Source: Citrobacter youngae ATCC 29220 (GTDB taxonomy: Bacteria; Pseudomonadota; Gammaproteobacteria; Enterobacterales; Enterobacteriaceae). From it: DNA of 64,000 nucleotides. The DNA lies in NCBI RefSeq assembly GCF_000155975.1, contig NZ_GG730299.1:1892882-1956881 (forward strand), given 5' to 3'. The position numbers and the translations under genes were made by a program. Shown one piece after another: positions 11,955 through 23,706 of this stretch (its first letter is position 1; every line of letters begins with the position of its first letter). Under the pieces are notes generated by a model. That model made no database searches. It was not told where the DNA came from and worked only from the letters and a program-made list of their open reading frames with translations.

Positions 11955-12719
11955 ATGCTTTTTACGCTGAAGAAAGTGATTGGCGGTATGATGCTGCCGC
12001 TGCCGCTGATGCTAATTATGATGGGTATTGGCCTGGCGCTGGTCTGGTTTAGCCGCTTTCAAAAAACAGGGAAAGTGTGTATTAGCCTGAGCTGGCTGGC
12101 GCTGTTACTTCTTAGCCTGCAGCCCGTCGCCGATAGTCTGCTGAAACCTATTGAGGACAGCTATCCCACCTGGCAGGATACGCAAAAAGTGGAATACATT
12201 GTGGTGCTGGGCGGAGGATATACCTGGAACCCGCAGTGGGCGCCGAGTTCGAACCTGATTAACAACAGCCTTCCACGTCTGAATGAAGGTATTCGCTTGT
12301 GGCGCGCTAATCCGGGATCGAAACTTATCTTTACCGGCGCCGCCGCGAAAACCAATAACGTCAGCACGGCTGAAGCAGGTGCTCGCGTGGCGGAGTCGTT
12401 GGGGATCCCGCGCAGCGAGATCATTACGCTGGACAAACCAAAAGACACCGAGGAAGAAGCCGCCGCCGTAAAACACGCTATCGGCGATGCGCCATTCCTG
12501 TTGGTGACCTCTGCATCACATTTGCCACGGGCGATGATTTTCTTCCAGCAGGCCGGGCTGCATCCGCTGCCCGCCCCCGCCAATCAGTTGGCCATTGATT
12601 CTCCGCTTAATCCGTGGGAGCGCGCAATTCCTTCACCTGTCTGGCTAATGCATAGCGATCGCGTCGGCTATGAAACCCTGGGACGCATCTGGCAGTGGTT
12701 GAAGGGAGCGGAACATTGA
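11955..12719 (+). CDS. elyC: Envelope biogenesis factor ElyC (DUF218)
   Basis: Inner-membrane protein needed for normal peptidoglycan assembly, first noted in E. coli through cell lysis at low temperature. 254 residues: two N-terminal membrane helices (about residues 10-32 and 40-58), then a periplasmic DUF218 domain with VVLGGGYTW, LIFTGAAAKTN and LLVTSASHLPRA motifs. Slightly shorter at the C-terminus than E. coli (259). Transcribed away from cmoM; it converges with ycbJ across a REP element. Confidence 0.93.
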   Translation: MLFTLKKVIGGMMLPLPLMLIMMGIGLALVWFSRFQKTGKVCISLSWLALLLLSLQPVADSLLKPIEDSYPTWQDTQKVEYIVVLGGGYTWNPQWAPSSNLINNSLPRLNEGIRLWRANPGSKLIFTGAAAKTNNVSTAEAGARVAESLGIPRSEIITLDKPKDTEEEAAAVKHAIGDAPFLLVTSASHLPRAMIFFQQAGLHPLPAPANQLAIDSPLNPWERAIPSPVWLMHSDRVGYETLGRIWQWLKGAEH

Positions 12720-12729
12720 CAGAAATGTT

Positions 12730-12766
12730 GCCTGATGGCGACGCTGACGCGTCTTATCAGGCCTAC
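12730..12766. repeat. REP element (single palindromic unit)
   Basis: GCCTGAT at 12730-12736 pairs with ATCAGGC at 12756-12762, with the typical GGCGACGC/GCGTC interior and a GCCTACGG tail. This is the standard enterobacterial repetitive extragenic palindrome. It lies between the convergent elyC and ycbJ, where such units commonly stabilise or end transcripts. Confidence 0.9.
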
Positions 12767-12812
12767 GGGTTCAGCGCAGAATTGCTGGCCGGATCGAGCA
12801 TTCATATGTTCT

Positions 12813-13706
12813 TCAGGCGAGCCACGGCAGCAGCGATTTTGTCGCCAGATCAAAGTTGGAACGATTAAAACGCCCGGTATTGACCAGTTGCGTAACTTCA
12901 TCCCATAGCACATACAGCCAGCGCCGCCAGATGAATGACTCCGCCACTGGCGCGCGTTGCAGATATTGCCAAAGCAGGCTTTCCGCCAGAGCATTATCCA
13001 TTAAGCGAAACAACTCATACTCTCTTGGCGCCCACAGCATCAAACCCGGCCCCACCATCGCCAGGAGCTGATCGCTACGAGCATCTTTCAGCATGCTGCG
13101 TAGACTGAAATTACCGTGGATCAGCACGCAGTTATCATTAAAACCTGCAAACAAGTCGGGTAAACATTCGCGGGTGCGGAACAGGATCCGCTTGTCCTGC
13201 ATCGTCAGCCCGGTATTCTGGAACTGATTCAACGTGGTCCACAACACCTCAACACGCTGGCGATACCAGGACGGCCAGATGTTCTCTTGCGTATTATCCA
13301 CCGCTCCCACGCAGCCACGGCTATCCTGCCGATGCCATGACAGCAGACCTTCTACGATCTGATCTTTTAAATGCTCCCAGCGTTCGGGCGTTCGGGCAGG
13401 CGCTTCCACCGGCACGCCGCGCAAACGCTCAAGCAGGAGCACATCAGGACCGGGATGCTCTTCGTGCGTTAACACGCCATAAATGACCGGCATACGCACC
13501 GTACCACTGCGCGCCAGCATGGAGGTTTTCCATGCCAGTTGCTGCGCCATACCCGGCGTGGTGAAACTTCTCGCCATCAGCGGCATCGGATTTCCCTGGC
13601 TGTCGTACAGTGCCCACAGGGCGGTATCCACTTTTTCATTCACGCATTCGATACGACTGAGTTTTTCACCCAGCAGATGGCTGAGTTCGGCACGCAACTG
13701 TTCCAT
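12813..13706 (-). CDS. ycbJ: Predicted phosphotransferase-fold protein YcbJ
   Basis: 297 residues, the E. coli YcbJ length. It resembles the aminoglycoside phosphotransferase/choline kinase fold: VLIHGNFSLRSML matches the catalytic HGD/HGN loop region with Asn in place of the usual Asp, and a VGPGLMLWAPREYEL segment occupies the metal-binding loop position. The absence of the canonical catalytic Asp suggests a degenerate kinase or a non-kinase role. No substrate is known to me. Confidence 0.85.
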   Translation of the reverse strand: MEQLRAELSHLLGEKLSRIECVNEKVDTALWALYDSQGNPMPLMARSFTTPGMAQQLAWKTSMLARSGTVRMPVIYGVLTHEEHPGPDVLLLERLRGVPVEAPARTPERWEHLKDQIVEGLLSWHRQDSRGCVGAVDNTQENIWPSWYRQRVEVLWTTLNQFQNTGLTMQDKRILFRTRECLPDLFAGFNDNCVLIHGNFSLRSMLKDARSDQLLAMVGPGLMLWAPREYELFRLMDNALAESLLWQYLQRAPVAESFIWRRWLYVLWDEVTQLVNTGRFNRSNFDLATKSLLPWLA

Positions 13707-13819
13707 TTGAGATTGCCCTCATAAAAGCTACTGCTTTCATAATGAGCGTCGCGCAGACAGATGTCACCCGGATGAGATCAATTGATGAAAAGAAAAGCAC
13801 AGAGAAAACGTAACGATAC

Positions 13820-13859
13820 GACACTCCTCCCAAAAAAGCGCCATGATGGGGGGAGTGTC
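13820..13859. other. Long inverted repeat between ycbJ and kdsB
   Basis: Twelve paired positions (13820-13831 with 13848-13859, one G-T pair) enclose a 16-base loop containing a run of A residues. It lies 10 bp beyond the kdsB stop on the minus strand but lacks a following U-tract, so it is not a textbook terminator. A processed 3' end or protective structure for kdsB mRNA is possible. Confidence 0.6.
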
Positions 13860-13869
13860 ATGAGAAAAA

Positions 13870-14795
<926 letters not shown>

Positions 14796-14846
14796 AGTTC
14801 CTCCAGATGGACCGGATTGTGAATCCGTAAATATTAACATATTCGC

Positions 14847-16079
14847 TTAACGGGCTGGGGCTATTTCCCAACCATGACGTGCGCCAGCGAATAACCCTTC
14901 AGGGCAGCGTCCCAGCGTCACGCGCGTTGCCTGCTGCCAGCGGGCAAAATCATCAATCGCCTGGAACAATCCTTTTTGCAGAGTAGCCCCAGGCTTGACC
15001 CCGTCCTGTAACCATAGCGAAATAACATCCAGCACACCTGTTTTACGGTGCATTTTGGCATCCATTCGCCCAACTAACTGCCCGCGATGCAATAAAGGCA
15101 AGACAAAATAACCGTACTGACGTTTCTCTGCTGGCGTATAGCATTCCAGCCGATAGCTAAAATCGAATAGCTGCTCTGCCCGTTTGCGATCCCAGACCAC
15201 CGGATCGAACGGTGATAAAACCGCGCTATGCGTTGCCGTTAATTTACCCGCCAGCGCCTGCTCAAGCAGCGGTTGAAGATCGCTATGCAGCCATAGCGTT
15301 CCCAGCCCTTCAACCTCGACAGGAAGAATTTGTTGCTGCTCCTTGCGCACGTCACACCAATTTTTCAACGCCGGGCGCTTCAGGCGGTAGTAGTCTGCCA
15401 GCCACTGCTCACGAAAAATCCCCAGACTGCGGGCGCTGTTATCCAGCATGGCAATTTCGGCTTCCTCCTGTGAAAGCCGGTCACGCTCATCGTCCCAGTG
15501 CGGCATAACGCGATGGGTTAAATCGTACACGCGCTGGAAATTACGCCGCTCCACCACCATGACTTTCCCGGCAGTAAACAGTCCTTCAAGGTGTCGCTTA
15601 TGCGGTTTCCATTCCCACCAGCCGCTGGTTCCCTGACGGGGATGTTCAAAATCGGCTGAGCGTACCGGCCCGTTATGGTGGATATGCTGAAGCAACCGCT
15701 CAATCTCATGGGCATGTTCTTCCATCCACGCCGCTTTATACTTCCAGCCCATTTTCTCCGGGGCCAGCATGCGGTGACGTATCAGCATAAAGTCGCTGCG
15801 CGGCATAAAGCAGGCCTCGTGCGCCCAGTACTCCATCAGCTCCCCCTGCCTGAGCGAGTCATCCAGCCATTGAGGGGAATAATCGCCCAAACGACTAAAC
15901 AGCACCAGGTAAGGGCTGCGAGCCACAACATTGATGGTATCGATTTGCAGTAACGACATGCGCGAAATGGTGGCGAGAATGTCTGCCGGGGTTGCCCGGC
16001 GGCGCGTTTTTTTCAGCAACCCCTGAGCAGCAAGGTGAAGATGGCGAGCATCCGTCAGTGAAAGGTGCGGCAACGACAT
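14847..16079 (-). CDS. ycaQ: Interstrand-crosslink DNA glycosylase YcaQ (HTH_42/AlkX type)
   Basis: 410 residues. Members of this winged-helix family excise alkylated bases and unhook DNA interstrand crosslinks, for example from nitrogen mustards. The catalytic QxD motif is visible as Gln45-Ile-Asp47 in SLLQIDTINVVARSPY. The N-terminus has HTH-rich repeats, and the C-terminal beta-barrel region ends with GRCPEGLFAGARHGWEIAPAR. It lies upstream of ycaR and downstream of lpxK on the same strand. Confidence 0.93.
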   Translation of the reverse strand: MSLPHLSLTDARHLHLAAQGLLKKTRRRATPADILATISRMSLLQIDTINVVARSPYLVLFSRLGDYSPQWLDDSLRQGELMEYWAHEACFMPRSDFMLIRHRMLAPEKMGWKYKAAWMEEHAHEIERLLQHIHHNGPVRSADFEHPRQGTSGWWEWKPHKRHLEGLFTAGKVMVVERRNFQRVYDLTHRVMPHWDDERDRLSQEEAEIAMLDNSARSLGIFREQWLADYYRLKRPALKNWCDVRKEQQQILPVEVEGLGTLWLHSDLQPLLEQALAGKLTATHSAVLSPFDPVVWDRKRAEQLFDFSYRLECYTPAEKRQYGYFVLPLLHRGQLVGRMDAKMHRKTGVLDVISLWLQDGVKPGATLQKGLFQAIDDFARWQQATRVTLGRCPEGLFAGARHGWEIAPAR

Positions 16080-16120
16080 TTATGGCCTCATAAACGATTC
16101 GCTGCCGCAGTCTGAATCCG

Positions 16121-17098
16121 TTAGCGAATCAGCGAGATTAAACTATCCAGCAACGCATCAGGCCGATCGCCTGACAAATGCGCGTCAACAGGTAAATACC
16201 ACCAGTTAGCATCAGCGAACGCGCGGCATTTAACCGCATCTTTTTCCGTCATCACCAGCGTTTGCCCTGCGTCTGAAAACGCACTGACGTCACTGTAGGC
16301 CAGAGATTGATGATCTGCCAACGCAATACATTTTTCCGGTCTGGCGCCGCAGGCTTCAAGCGTGGCAAAAAACCGTGGCGGATGACCAATACCTGCCATA
16401 GCGACAATATTGGTTAACTGCGCCACATTACGACGTTCACCCGTGCGTAAATTAACGGCCAGCCCCGGTTCAAGGCGCATGGGAATCTCCCCCGGCAGTG
16501 GACTGCCGCCGTTAACGATTGTCGCATCCACTGATTTAAGCCGGCCAGCGCGTTCCCGCATTGGACCGGCGGGCAGCCACCAGCCATTGCCAAATCGACG
16601 TTCGCCGTCAATCACCACGATTTCGATATCTCGCGCCAGACGATAGTGCTGTAGCCCATCGTCAGTCACGATAATCTGCACATCGTGATGGGCCAGAATG
16701 GATTTTACCGCATCCGCTCTGTCGGGAGAGACCGCCACAGGTACGCCGGTACGTTGATAGATGAGCACAGGTTCATCGCCCGCTTCTGCGGTCGTGGTAT
16801 CAGCGTTCAGCAACAGCGGGTAAGCAGCGGCTTTTCCACCATAACCGCGAGAAACCACTCCCACGCGAATACCGCGTTGCTGCAGCCGTTCAACCAGCCA
16901 AATCACCACCGGCGTTTTACCGTTCCCGCCTGCGGTAAGGTTTCCCACCACCACCACCGGAACTGGCGCCCGCCATGCGCGCTTCAGCCCAAGCTTGTAG
17001 CATAAGCGTATCCCGCCACTCACTAGGCCATACAGCCAGGAGAGTGGAAGTAATAATCGCCATAGCGGCGATTCACCCGACCAGATACGTGCGATCAT
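16121..17098 (-). CDS. lpxK: Lipid A 4'-kinase LpxK
   Basis: Tetraacyldisaccharide 4'-kinase: phosphorylates the lipid A precursor to lipid IVA at the inner-membrane face. 325 residues with an N-terminal membrane-anchoring helix ([18 protein letters not shown]) and P-loop [14 protein letters not shown] (residues 52-65). [11 protein letters not shown] is the catalytic Asp-containing motif. Its start overlaps the msbA stop by 4 bp (17095-17098). msbA-lpxK is the classic lipid A synthesis/export pair. Confidence 0.98.
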   Translation of the reverse strand: MIARIWSGESPLWRLLLPLSWLYGLVSGGIRLCYKLGLKRAWRAPVPVVVVGNLTAGGNGKTPVVIWLVERLQQRGIRVGVVSRGYGGKAAAYPLLLNADTTTAEAGDEPVLIYQRTGVPVAVSPDRADAVKSILAHHDVQIIVTDDGLQHYRLARDIEIVVIDGERRFGNGWWLPAGPMRERAGRLKSVDATIVNGGSPLPGEIPMRLEPGLAVNLRTGERRNVAQLTNIVAMAGIGHPPRFFATLEACGARPEKCIALADHQSLAYSDVSAFSDAGQTLVMTEKDAVKCRAFADANWWYLPVDAHLSGDRPDALLDSLISLIR

Positions 17099-18843
17099 TG
17101 ACCAAATTGCATTTTATGTAATTGCGCATAGACCCCGCGCTGCTCAATCAGCTCGCTATGGGTTCCGCGCTCAACGATCAGCCCGTCTTCCACCACGACG
17201 ATTTCGTCCGCCTGCTCAATCGTAGAAAGGCGGTGTGCAATGACCAGAGAGGTACGGTTTTTCTGTAGCTCATCCAGCGCCGCCTGGATCGCGCGTTCGG
17301 ATTCAGTATCAAGAGCCGATGTTGCTTCATCAAGGATCAGGATCGGACTGTCACGCAGCAAGGCACGGGCGATAGCGATACGTTGGCGCTGTCCACCGGA
17401 CAGCAGTACGCCGTTTTCGCCAATCACCGTATCCAGACCATTATCCATCTTATTGATGAAGTCCATGGCATAGGCCATCTGCGCCGCTTTTTCGATCTGT
17501 TCGCGGCTGTATAAATCGGTACGCGCGTAGGCGATGTTATTGGCAACCGTGTCGTTAAACAGGTGCACATTCTGCGAAACCAAAGCGACCTGATCGCGCA
17601 GGGATGCCAGGGTGTATTCACGCAGATCGTGCCCGTCCATCAGAATCTGCCCTTCATCAATATCGTAGAAGCGCGTGATCAGGCTGGCGATAGTGGATTT
17701 ACCTGACCCCGAACGACCAACCAGAGCGACGGTTTTGCCCGCCGGAATATTCAGGTTGATGTTACGCAGCGCAGGGACTTCGCGTCCTGGATAAGTGAAA
17801 GTCACATTGCGAAATTCCAGATCGCCGGTAGCGCGTTCGATAACGCGTTTACCTTCGTCTTTCTCTTGTTCGCTATCCAGAATCGTAAATAAGGTCTGGC
17901 ACGCCGCCATACCACGCTGGAACTGCGCGTTGACGTTAGTCAGCGATTTCAGCGGACGCATCAGCGCGATCATTGACGAGAAGACCACCGTAATGGTCCC
18001 TGCCGTCAGGTTTTCCATTACGCTTGGGAAACTGGCTGCATATAACACGAAGGCCAGCGCCAGAGACGCAATCAGCTGGATGATAGGATCGGAGATGGAA
18101 GAGGCGGAAACCATCTTCATGCCCTGCAAACGCATCTTGTTGCTGACTTTATCAAAGCGTTTGGTTTCGACTTCCTGACCACCAAAAATCAGCACTTCTT
18201 TGTGGCCTTTCAGCATCTGCTCCGCACTGGTCGTAACCTGCCCCATGGTGTTTTGCATGTTTTTACTGATGCTACGAAAGCGCTTGGAAACCACACGGAT
18301 CGCCACTGACACAATTGGCGCCAGAACAATCAGGATCAATGACAGCTGCCAGCTGTAATAGAACATCATGATGAACAGGCCAATAATTGAGGCCCCTTCA
18401 CGTACCACGGTGATCAGCGCGCCAGAGGACGATGACGCTACCTGTTCTGAATCATAGGTAATACGTGACAGCAACGTACCTGTAGACTGCTTATCAAAAA
18501 AGGAGACTGGCATGCCCATCATGTGACCAAACAGGCGGCGGCGCATGGTCATAACCACTTTGCCTGACACCCATGAGATACAGTAGCTGGAGACATAGCT
18601 GGTTAGGCCGCGAACTATCATCAGTCCAATGACCACCAGCGGCATCCACAACAGCACCGAGCGGTCAGTTTTACCAAAACCATCATCCAGTAATGGTTTA
18701 AGAAGCGATAACATGAAGGTATCGCTGGCCGCGTTAAGGATTAACGCTATACCCGCCACGATCAGACCCGATTTAAAAGGCGCTATGGTTGGCCATAGTC
18801 GGCGAAACGTCTGCCACGTAGAGAGATCTTTATCGTTATGCAT
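17095..18843 (-). CDS. msbA: Lipid A flippase/exporter MsbA
   Basis: ABC half-transporter that flips core-lipid A across the inner membrane and works as a homodimer. 582 residues as in E. coli: six membrane helices in the first 320 residues, then the nucleotide-binding domain with Walker [10 protein letters not shown], signature LSGGQRQ, Walker [13 protein letters not shown] and the H-loop histidine in VIAHRLST. It overlaps lpxK by 4 bp and lies 36 bp downstream of ycaI. Confidence 0.99.
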   Translation of the reverse strand: MHNDKDLSTWQTFRRLWPTIAPFKSGLIVAGIALILNAASDTFMLSLLKPLLDDGFGKTDRSVLLWMPLVVIGLMIVRGLTSYVSSYCISWVSGKVVMTMRRRLFGHMMGMPVSFFDKQSTGTLLSRITYDSEQVASSSSGALITVVREGASIIGLFIMMFYYSWQLSLILIVLAPIVSVAIRVVSKRFRSISKNMQNTMGQVTTSAEQMLKGHKEVLIFGGQEVETKRFDKVSNKMRLQGMKMVSASSISDPIIQLIASLALAFVLYAASFPSVMENLTAGTITVVFSSMIALMRPLKSLTNVNAQFQRGMAACQTLFTILDSEQEKDEGKRVIERATGDLEFRNVTFTYPGREVPALRNINLNIPAGKTVALVGRSGSGKSTIASLITRFYDIDEGQILMDGHDLREYTLASLRDQVALVSQNVHLFNDTVANNIAYARTDLYSREQIEKAAQMAYAMDFINKMDNGLDTVIGENGVLLSGGQRQRIAIARALLRDSPILILDEATSALDTESERAIQAALDELQKNRTSLVIAHRLSTIEQADEIVVVEDGLIVERGTHSELIEQRGVYAQLHKMQFGQ

Positions 18844-18879
18844 TCAAAAAACCAGCATTTGTTAGAATAGCCGCATATT

Positions 18880-21144
18880 CTACCCGTTATCCTCCGACAC
18901 GCCAAACCACTGATGATACCATCGGGGTAAAATCTGATCCCGCATGCCGCGTATTCGCCAGGTTTGCGGGTAAAAATCCAGCGTAATCTGCCCCTGATGT
19001 GGCGTATCCAGCCATTGATAATCTTGTTGCCGATAGCGCCGTTTCACCTTCGAGGAAGGCAGTCGCCAGGCATTATAACGGGACGCCGAGGCTAATGCCG
19101 CCTGTCCGCCAACTCGCTGAATCAGCGCCAGTGATGATGATGTATTGCTGCCATGGTGCGGAACCTGCATCACAGTTGCCTGCAGATGCGACCAGTAGTG
19201 ACTTAGCATTTTTTGTTCAGCGGGAGACTCAATATCGCCGGTCAGAAGAATACTCTGATGTCCGTCATCGACTTTAACCACGCAGGATCGGTTATTCCCT
19301 TGCGCTGTATTTGCGCGCAAAGGCCAGTGCGCACTGAACGTTAATCCTTGCCATTGCCAGCGTTCCCCGCGAAAACACGGGAGGTGGTTTTTCCAGCCTA
19401 GTGGGCTTCTTATCCATAAGTATGGCCACGCTTGTTGCAGCGAGCGTAACCCTCCCCGATGATCCATATGCTCGTGACTTAAAATAACCCCTTCTGGCTC
19501 GAGGTTGTGCCAGCGTAACCAGGGAATGATCAATTGCTGCGCGCTATCGCCCTCGGGCCATGCCAGGCCCGTATCATACAGAATCGCTTTCCCATTACGC
19601 GCAATCACCATCGCCAGCCCCTGCCCGACGTCCAGCATATGTACTTGCCACGCATCAGTGCGTGGCGCTCGCCATAACGGCGCGCTCAATATGAGGAACA
19701 CGGCGATACAAACAGCCGGTATAGTTCGCCACACGTTCAGCCGATATGCGACAAGCAGCAGCCCGGGTAAAAATGCAAGCCACTGCCAGCGCGCATCGAT
19801 ATTGATCCAGCCTTGAGGCAGAGCATTAAGCCCCCAAAATAACACCGCCAGAGACCGATCGGCTAAATACCACAGTCCCGATTCCAGCACGTCCAGACCG
19901 GTTAAATGCACGAGCATGCCAGCGAGTATCAGCGGTACGGAAATAAACGTGACCAGCGGTACGGCAAATAAATTCGCCACAAATGAAGTCAGGCTGATGC
20001 CATGAAACATCGAAATTTGCACTGGCAAAAGCAAAACCGTAATCCCCAGTTGCAGATGCGTGAGAGCCAGCAGCATGCGTCCACTGCGAGCGCGCGGCCA
20101 ATCCGGTAAAGGTATCCACTGATACCAGAATATCAGCGCCGCGACGGCAAACGCAGACAGCCACAGACTCTGTGACAGAATAGCGACAGGATCCACCACC
20201 ACGATGGCGGCCAGGCAGCAGATCCAAACCGACCATCCGCTCCACTGTCTGCCGCTTATCTTCAGCCCCCCCCAGACCATCAGCGCGATAATCGTACGCA
20301 ATGCGGGAGGTTGTAGTCCCGTCAGCCAGGCATAAAATGTCGCGCAGACAATTCCGCCAATTAACGGAACCTGCCAGCAAATCCATTTGGTTGGCATAAA
20401 AAATTGTCCACCGCGAATCAATCCTCCTGCCAGAAGTGCGGCAAACGCAATATGCAGCCCGGAAATAGCCATCAAATGCGCCGTACCGGTATCACGCATA
20501 ATGGTTTTAACTTCTTGTGAAACGGATAATCGCTCCCCCATCCCCAGACCCAGTATGACCTGCTGCCAGGGATAGTCGGCGAGTGCCGCTTTCAGCGAGG
20601 CGAGATATCGCGAGCGCAAACTGCATTGTGGAGTGATAACCGAAGCCTGGAGGAACCGTCCCGTCAGCGGCTGATGCTGCGCTAACGCATAACGTTGACT
20701 GTCAAATCCCCCCTCGTTTAATTGGCCGTGTACGGCGCGAACCTTCAGCGTCATCGCCCATGTCTGACCCGCGCAAACGTCGCCGGGCAGGTACTGCCCA
20801 TACAGCACGATCCCTTGTGCCGGAAAGATTCGTCGTCCTTCCAGGTGCGTGATCTGACCATAGTGCGTGGTCATATTATCGGTTCCGGTTATCCGCACGA
20901 TGGCCCGCTGGTTTTTTGCAGGAAGCGTATTACCGGCCCAAAGCGCGTCTTTTGCCGCCATAATCCCCCAAAGAAAAAACAGCAGGGTTAACCCGGCGAA
21001 ACGCATATATTTGTGGGGAAAAAGACAGAGCAGACATGCCAGACAAAATACAACGCCAATACGCAGCATGTCAGGCAGTACGGGTAATAGCGCCAGAGGG
21101 AAAATGCCGCACAATGCACACGTACTCACCGTTGTTATTTTCAT
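18880..21144 (-). CDS. ycaI: ComEC/Rec2-family membrane protein YcaI
   Basis: 754 residues from ATG 21142-21144, preceded by GGGAGG; the frame continues 55 codons upstream without support. Architecture is ComEC: N-terminal OB-like region, a competence domain with many membrane helices (HLMAISGLHIAFAALL is the family hallmark), and a C-terminal metallo-beta-lactamase domain with SHEHMDHRGGL and VPHHGSNTSSS. In competent bacteria ComEC carries single-stranded DNA across the inner membrane; natural uptake in this lineage is not shown here. Confidence 0.93.
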   Translation of the reverse strand: MKITTVSTCALCGIFPLALLPVLPDMLRIGVVFCLACLLCLFPHKYMRFAGLTLLFFLWGIMAAKDALWAGNTLPAKNQRAIVRITGTDNMTTHYGQITHLEGRRIFPAQGIVLYGQYLPGDVCAGQTWAMTLKVRAVHGQLNEGGFDSQRYALAQHQPLTGRFLQASVITPQCSLRSRYLASLKAALADYPWQQVILGLGMGERLSVSQEVKTIMRDTGTAHLMAISGLHIAFAALLAGGLIRGGQFFMPTKWICWQVPLIGGIVCATFYAWLTGLQPPALRTIIALMVWGGLKISGRQWSGWSVWICCLAAIVVVDPVAILSQSLWLSAFAVAALIFWYQWIPLPDWPRARSGRMLLALTHLQLGITVLLLPVQISMFHGISLTSFVANLFAVPLVTFISVPLILAGMLVHLTGLDVLESGLWYLADRSLAVLFWGLNALPQGWINIDARWQWLAFLPGLLLVAYRLNVWRTIPAVCIAVFLILSAPLWRAPRTDAWQVHMLDVGQGLAMVIARNGKAILYDTGLAWPEGDSAQQLIIPWLRWHNLEPEGVILSHEHMDHRGGLRSLQQAWPYLWIRSPLGWKNHLPCFRGERWQWQGLTFSAHWPLRANTAQGNNRSCVVKVDDGHQSILLTGDIESPAEQKMLSHYWSHLQATVMQVPHHGSNTSSSLALIQRVGGQAALASASRYNAWRLPSSKVKRRYRQQDYQWLDTPHQGQITLDFYPQTWRIRGMRDQILPRWYHQWFGVSEDNG

Positions 21145-21301
21145 CAAGCACCTCCCAGTTGCAGGGAGTGTGCAGCAATACTTAACGGTTGTCTGGCAAC
21201 AATTTGCCGTTATACGACACGCATTCCGCTGAAATTTAGCGGTGGATGTAACGAATGGATTAACTGGGATGAAGCTTCCAGTATGAACCTGCAGAAATGA
21301 A

Positions 21302-21325
21302 AAAAGCACCCATGCAGGTGCTTTT
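21302..21325. terminator. Terminator after ihfB
   Basis: 9-bp stem (21302-21310 with 21317-21325), loop CATGCA, flanked by an A run and a T run. It lies 26 bp beyond the ihfB stop and separates it from ycaI. Confidence 0.9.
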
Positions 21326-21350
21326 CCCGGCGTTAAGTCTTGCTAAAAAC

Positions 21351-21635
21351 TTAACCGTAAATATTGGCGCGATCGCGCAGTTCTTTACCTGGCTTAAAGT
21401 GCGGAACGTATTTCCCTTCCAGATCCACTTTATCGCCCGTCTTCGGGTTACGTCCAGTGCGTGGTGCGCGGTAATGCAAAGAGAAGCTGCCGAAACCGCG
21501 GATTTCAATACGCTCGCCCTGCGCAAGAGTCGAGGCCATATGTTCCAGCATCTCTTTTACTGCATCTTCAACCGCTTTCGCGGGAATATGAGGTTGCTGG
21601 GTTGCAAGTCTTTCAATCAATTCTGACTTGGTCAT
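21351..21635 (-). CDS. ihfB: Integration host factor subunit beta
   Basis: 94-residue DNA-bending HU-family protein; with IhfA it forms the IHF heterodimer used in recombination, transcription and replication. The beta-arm sequence [10 protein letters not shown] contains the intercalating proline. The start [10 protein letters not shown] has GGAGG upstream. It is downstream of rpsA, separated by hairpins and an ERIC element. In E. coli ihfB shares read-through from rpsA plus its own promoter; the same is likely here. Confidence 0.98.
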   Translation of the reverse strand: MTKSELIERLATQQPHIPAKAVEDAVKEMLEHMASTLAQGERIEIRGFGSFSLHYRAPRTGRNPKTGDKVDLEGKYVPHFKPGKELRDRANIYG

Positions 21636-21680
21636 GATTCCTCCGGTTCCTTAAAGGCAAAATTAGCCGCTGCATTGATT

Positions 21681-21779
21681 AAGGGCGGCCGTGGCCGCCC
21701 TTTGTCATTGATTACAGGACGAATCCTGTAATCTGTCAAGCTACTCGTCATCCTTTGTGCCGTTAACAGCACAAAGGAT
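21681..21779 (-). terminator. Cluster of three hairpins in the rpsA-ihfB spacer
   Basis: Three consecutive inverted repeats. The first is 21681-21689 with 21694-21702 (GC-rich, TTTG follows). The second is 21710-21719 with 21724-21733 (10 bp, CGAA loop). The third is 21750-21760 with 21769-21779 (11 bp, 8-base loop). Together with the adjoining ERIC element they fill the whole spacer between two highly expressed genes. At least one may end most rpsA transcripts or trim and protect the mRNA; which one acts cannot be read from the sequence. Confidence 0.75.
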
Positions 21780-21780
21780 T

Positions 21781-21907
<127 letters not shown>

Positions 21908-21919
21908 GAGTACTCGATA

Positions 21920-23593
21920 TTACTCGCCTTTAGCTGCTTTGAAAGCTTCAGCCATTGCGTTGTTAGAGAAGTTTGCATCTTCCTGTTTGTTAACAGTTGC
22001 GATTGCATCTTTCTCATCAGCTTCGTCTTTCGCACGAACAGACAGGCTGATTGCACGGTTCTTACGATCAACGCCGGTGAATTTAGCTTCAACGTCGTCG
22101 CCTACGCTCAGAACCAGAGTTGCATCTTCAACGCGGTCACGTGAAGCTTCAGAAGCGCGCAGGTAACCTTCAACGCCGTCAGCCAGTTCTACGGTTGCGC
22201 CTTTCGCGTCAACTGCAGTCACTTTACCGTTTACGATTGCGCCTTTCTTGTTCAGTGCAACCCAGTTGTTGAACGGATCTTCTGCGAGCTGTTTAACGCC
22301 CAGAGAGATACGCTCACGCTCTGCGTCAACCTGCAGAACAACTGCTGCGATTTCGTCGCCTTTTTTGTATTCACGTACTGCTTCTTCGCCTGCAACGTTC
22401 CAGGAGATGTCAGACAGGTGAACCAGGCCGTCGATGCCGCCGTCCAGGCCGATGAAGATACCGAAGTCAGTGATAGACTTGATTTTACCTTCAACACGGT
22501 CGCCCTTGTTGTGGGTTTCCGCGAACTGCTGCCATGGGTTGTTTTTGCACTGCTTCAGACCCAGGGAGATACGACGACGTTCTTCGTCGATATCCAGAAC
22601 CATAACTTCCACTACATCGCCAACGTTAACAACTTTGGACGGGTGGATGTTTTTGTTGGTCCAATCCATTTCGGAAACGTGAACCAGGCCTTCAACGCCT
22701 TCTTCGATTTCAACGAAGCAGCCGTAGTCGGTCAGGTTGGTCACGCGACCGGTCAGTTTGGTACCTTCCGGATAACGCTTAGCGATAGCTACCCATGGAT
22801 CTTCGCCCAGCTGTTTCAGGCCCAGAGATACACGAGTACGCTCGCGGTCGAACTTCAGCACTTTAACAGTGATTTCGTCGCCAACGTTTACGATTTCGCT
22901 CGGATGCTTAACGCGTTTCCATGCCATGTCGGTGATGTGCAGCAGGCCGTCAACGCCACCCAGATCAACGAATGCACCGTAGTCAGTGAGGTTCTTAACG
23001 ATACCTTTAACTTCCATGCCTTCCTGCAGGTTTTCCAGCAGCTGATCGCGTTCTGCGCTGTTTTCGGATTCGATAACGGCACGACGGGAAACAACAACGT
23101 TGTTGCGCTTCTGATCCAGCTTGATTACTTTGAACTCAAGCTCTTTGCCTTCCAGGTGCAGCGTGTCGCGGACCGGACGAACGTCTACCAGGGAACCCGG
23201 CAGGAACGCGCGAATACCATTCAGCTCAACAGTGAAGCCACCCTTGACTTTGCCATTGATAACACCAGTAACGGTTGCAGCTTCTTCGTAAGCTTTTTCC
23301 AGCGTGATCCAAGCTTCGTGACGTTTAGCTTTCTCACGGGACAGCAGGGTTTCACCGAAGCCGTCTTCTACTGCATCCAGAGCAACGTCAACTTCGTCAC
23401 CAACCTGGATTTCCAGCTCGCCCTGGGCGTTTTTGAACTGCTCTGCCGGAATGGCGGACTCAGATTTCAGACCAGCGTCAACCAGTACTACGTCTTTGTC
23501 GATAGCAACAACAACACCACGAACGATGGAACCCGGACGGGTTTCGATTTCTTTTAAGGATTCTTCAAACAGTTGAGCAAAAGATTCAGTCAT
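21920..23593 (-). CDS. rpsA: 30S ribosomal protein S1
   Basis: 557 residues. S1 brings structured mRNAs to the 30S subunit. Six OB-fold S1 repeats are visible as recurring G-x-V-x-x-I-x-x-G-x-F-V-D/E patterns (for example [19 protein letters not shown] and [20 protein letters not shown]). The first two bind the ribosome via S2 and the last four bind RNA. Codon use is strongly biased, as expected for high expression. Two long overlapping frames on the opposite strand are by-products of this bias. The 113-bp spacer to cmk holds the promoter and the autoregulated translation start. Confidence 0.99.
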   Translation of the reverse strand: MTESFAQLFEESLKEIETRPGSIVRGVVVAIDKDVVLVDAGLKSESAIPAEQFKNAQGELEIQVGDEVDVALDAVEDGFGETLLSREKAKRHEAWITLEKAYEEAATVTGVINGKVKGGFTVELNGIRAFLPGSLVDVRPVRDTLHLEGKELEFKVIKLDQKRNNVVVSRRAVIESENSAERDQLLENLQEGMEVKGIVKNLTDYGAFVDLGGVDGLLHITDMAWKRVKHPSEIVNVGDEITVKVLKFDRERTRVSLGLKQLGEDPWVAIAKRYPEGTKLTGRVTNLTDYGCFVEIEEGVEGLVHVSEMDWTNKNIHPSKVVNVGDVVEVMVLDIDEERRRISLGLKQCKNNPWQQFAETHNKGDRVEGKIKSITDFGIFIGLDGGIDGLVHLSDISWNVAGEEAVREYKKGDEIAAVVLQVDAERERISLGVKQLAEDPFNNWVALNKKGAIVNGKVTAVDAKGATVELADGVEGYLRASEASRDRVEDATLVLSVGDDVEAKFTGVDRKNRAISLSVRAKDEADEKDAIATVNKQEDANFSNNAMAEAFKAAKGE

Positions 23594-23706
23594 GTTTAAT
23601 CTTCAGGTTTCATATTTAACGTCCACCTGGCTCCATGCCGGATGGGGTTGTTTAACATACCCGCTGTCAATCCATTGCAACGGGGGTACTGCAAATTCGG
23701 TCGCAC

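Noticed and set aside
18880-21309. Longer YcaI with 55 extra N-terminal codons
   Set aside because: ATG at 21144 has GGGAGG upstream and matches the known family start; the extension has no support.
22418-23557. 379-codon open frame opposite rpsA
   Set aside because: Same codon-bias effect over the ribosomal protein S1 gene; composition is implausible for a protein.
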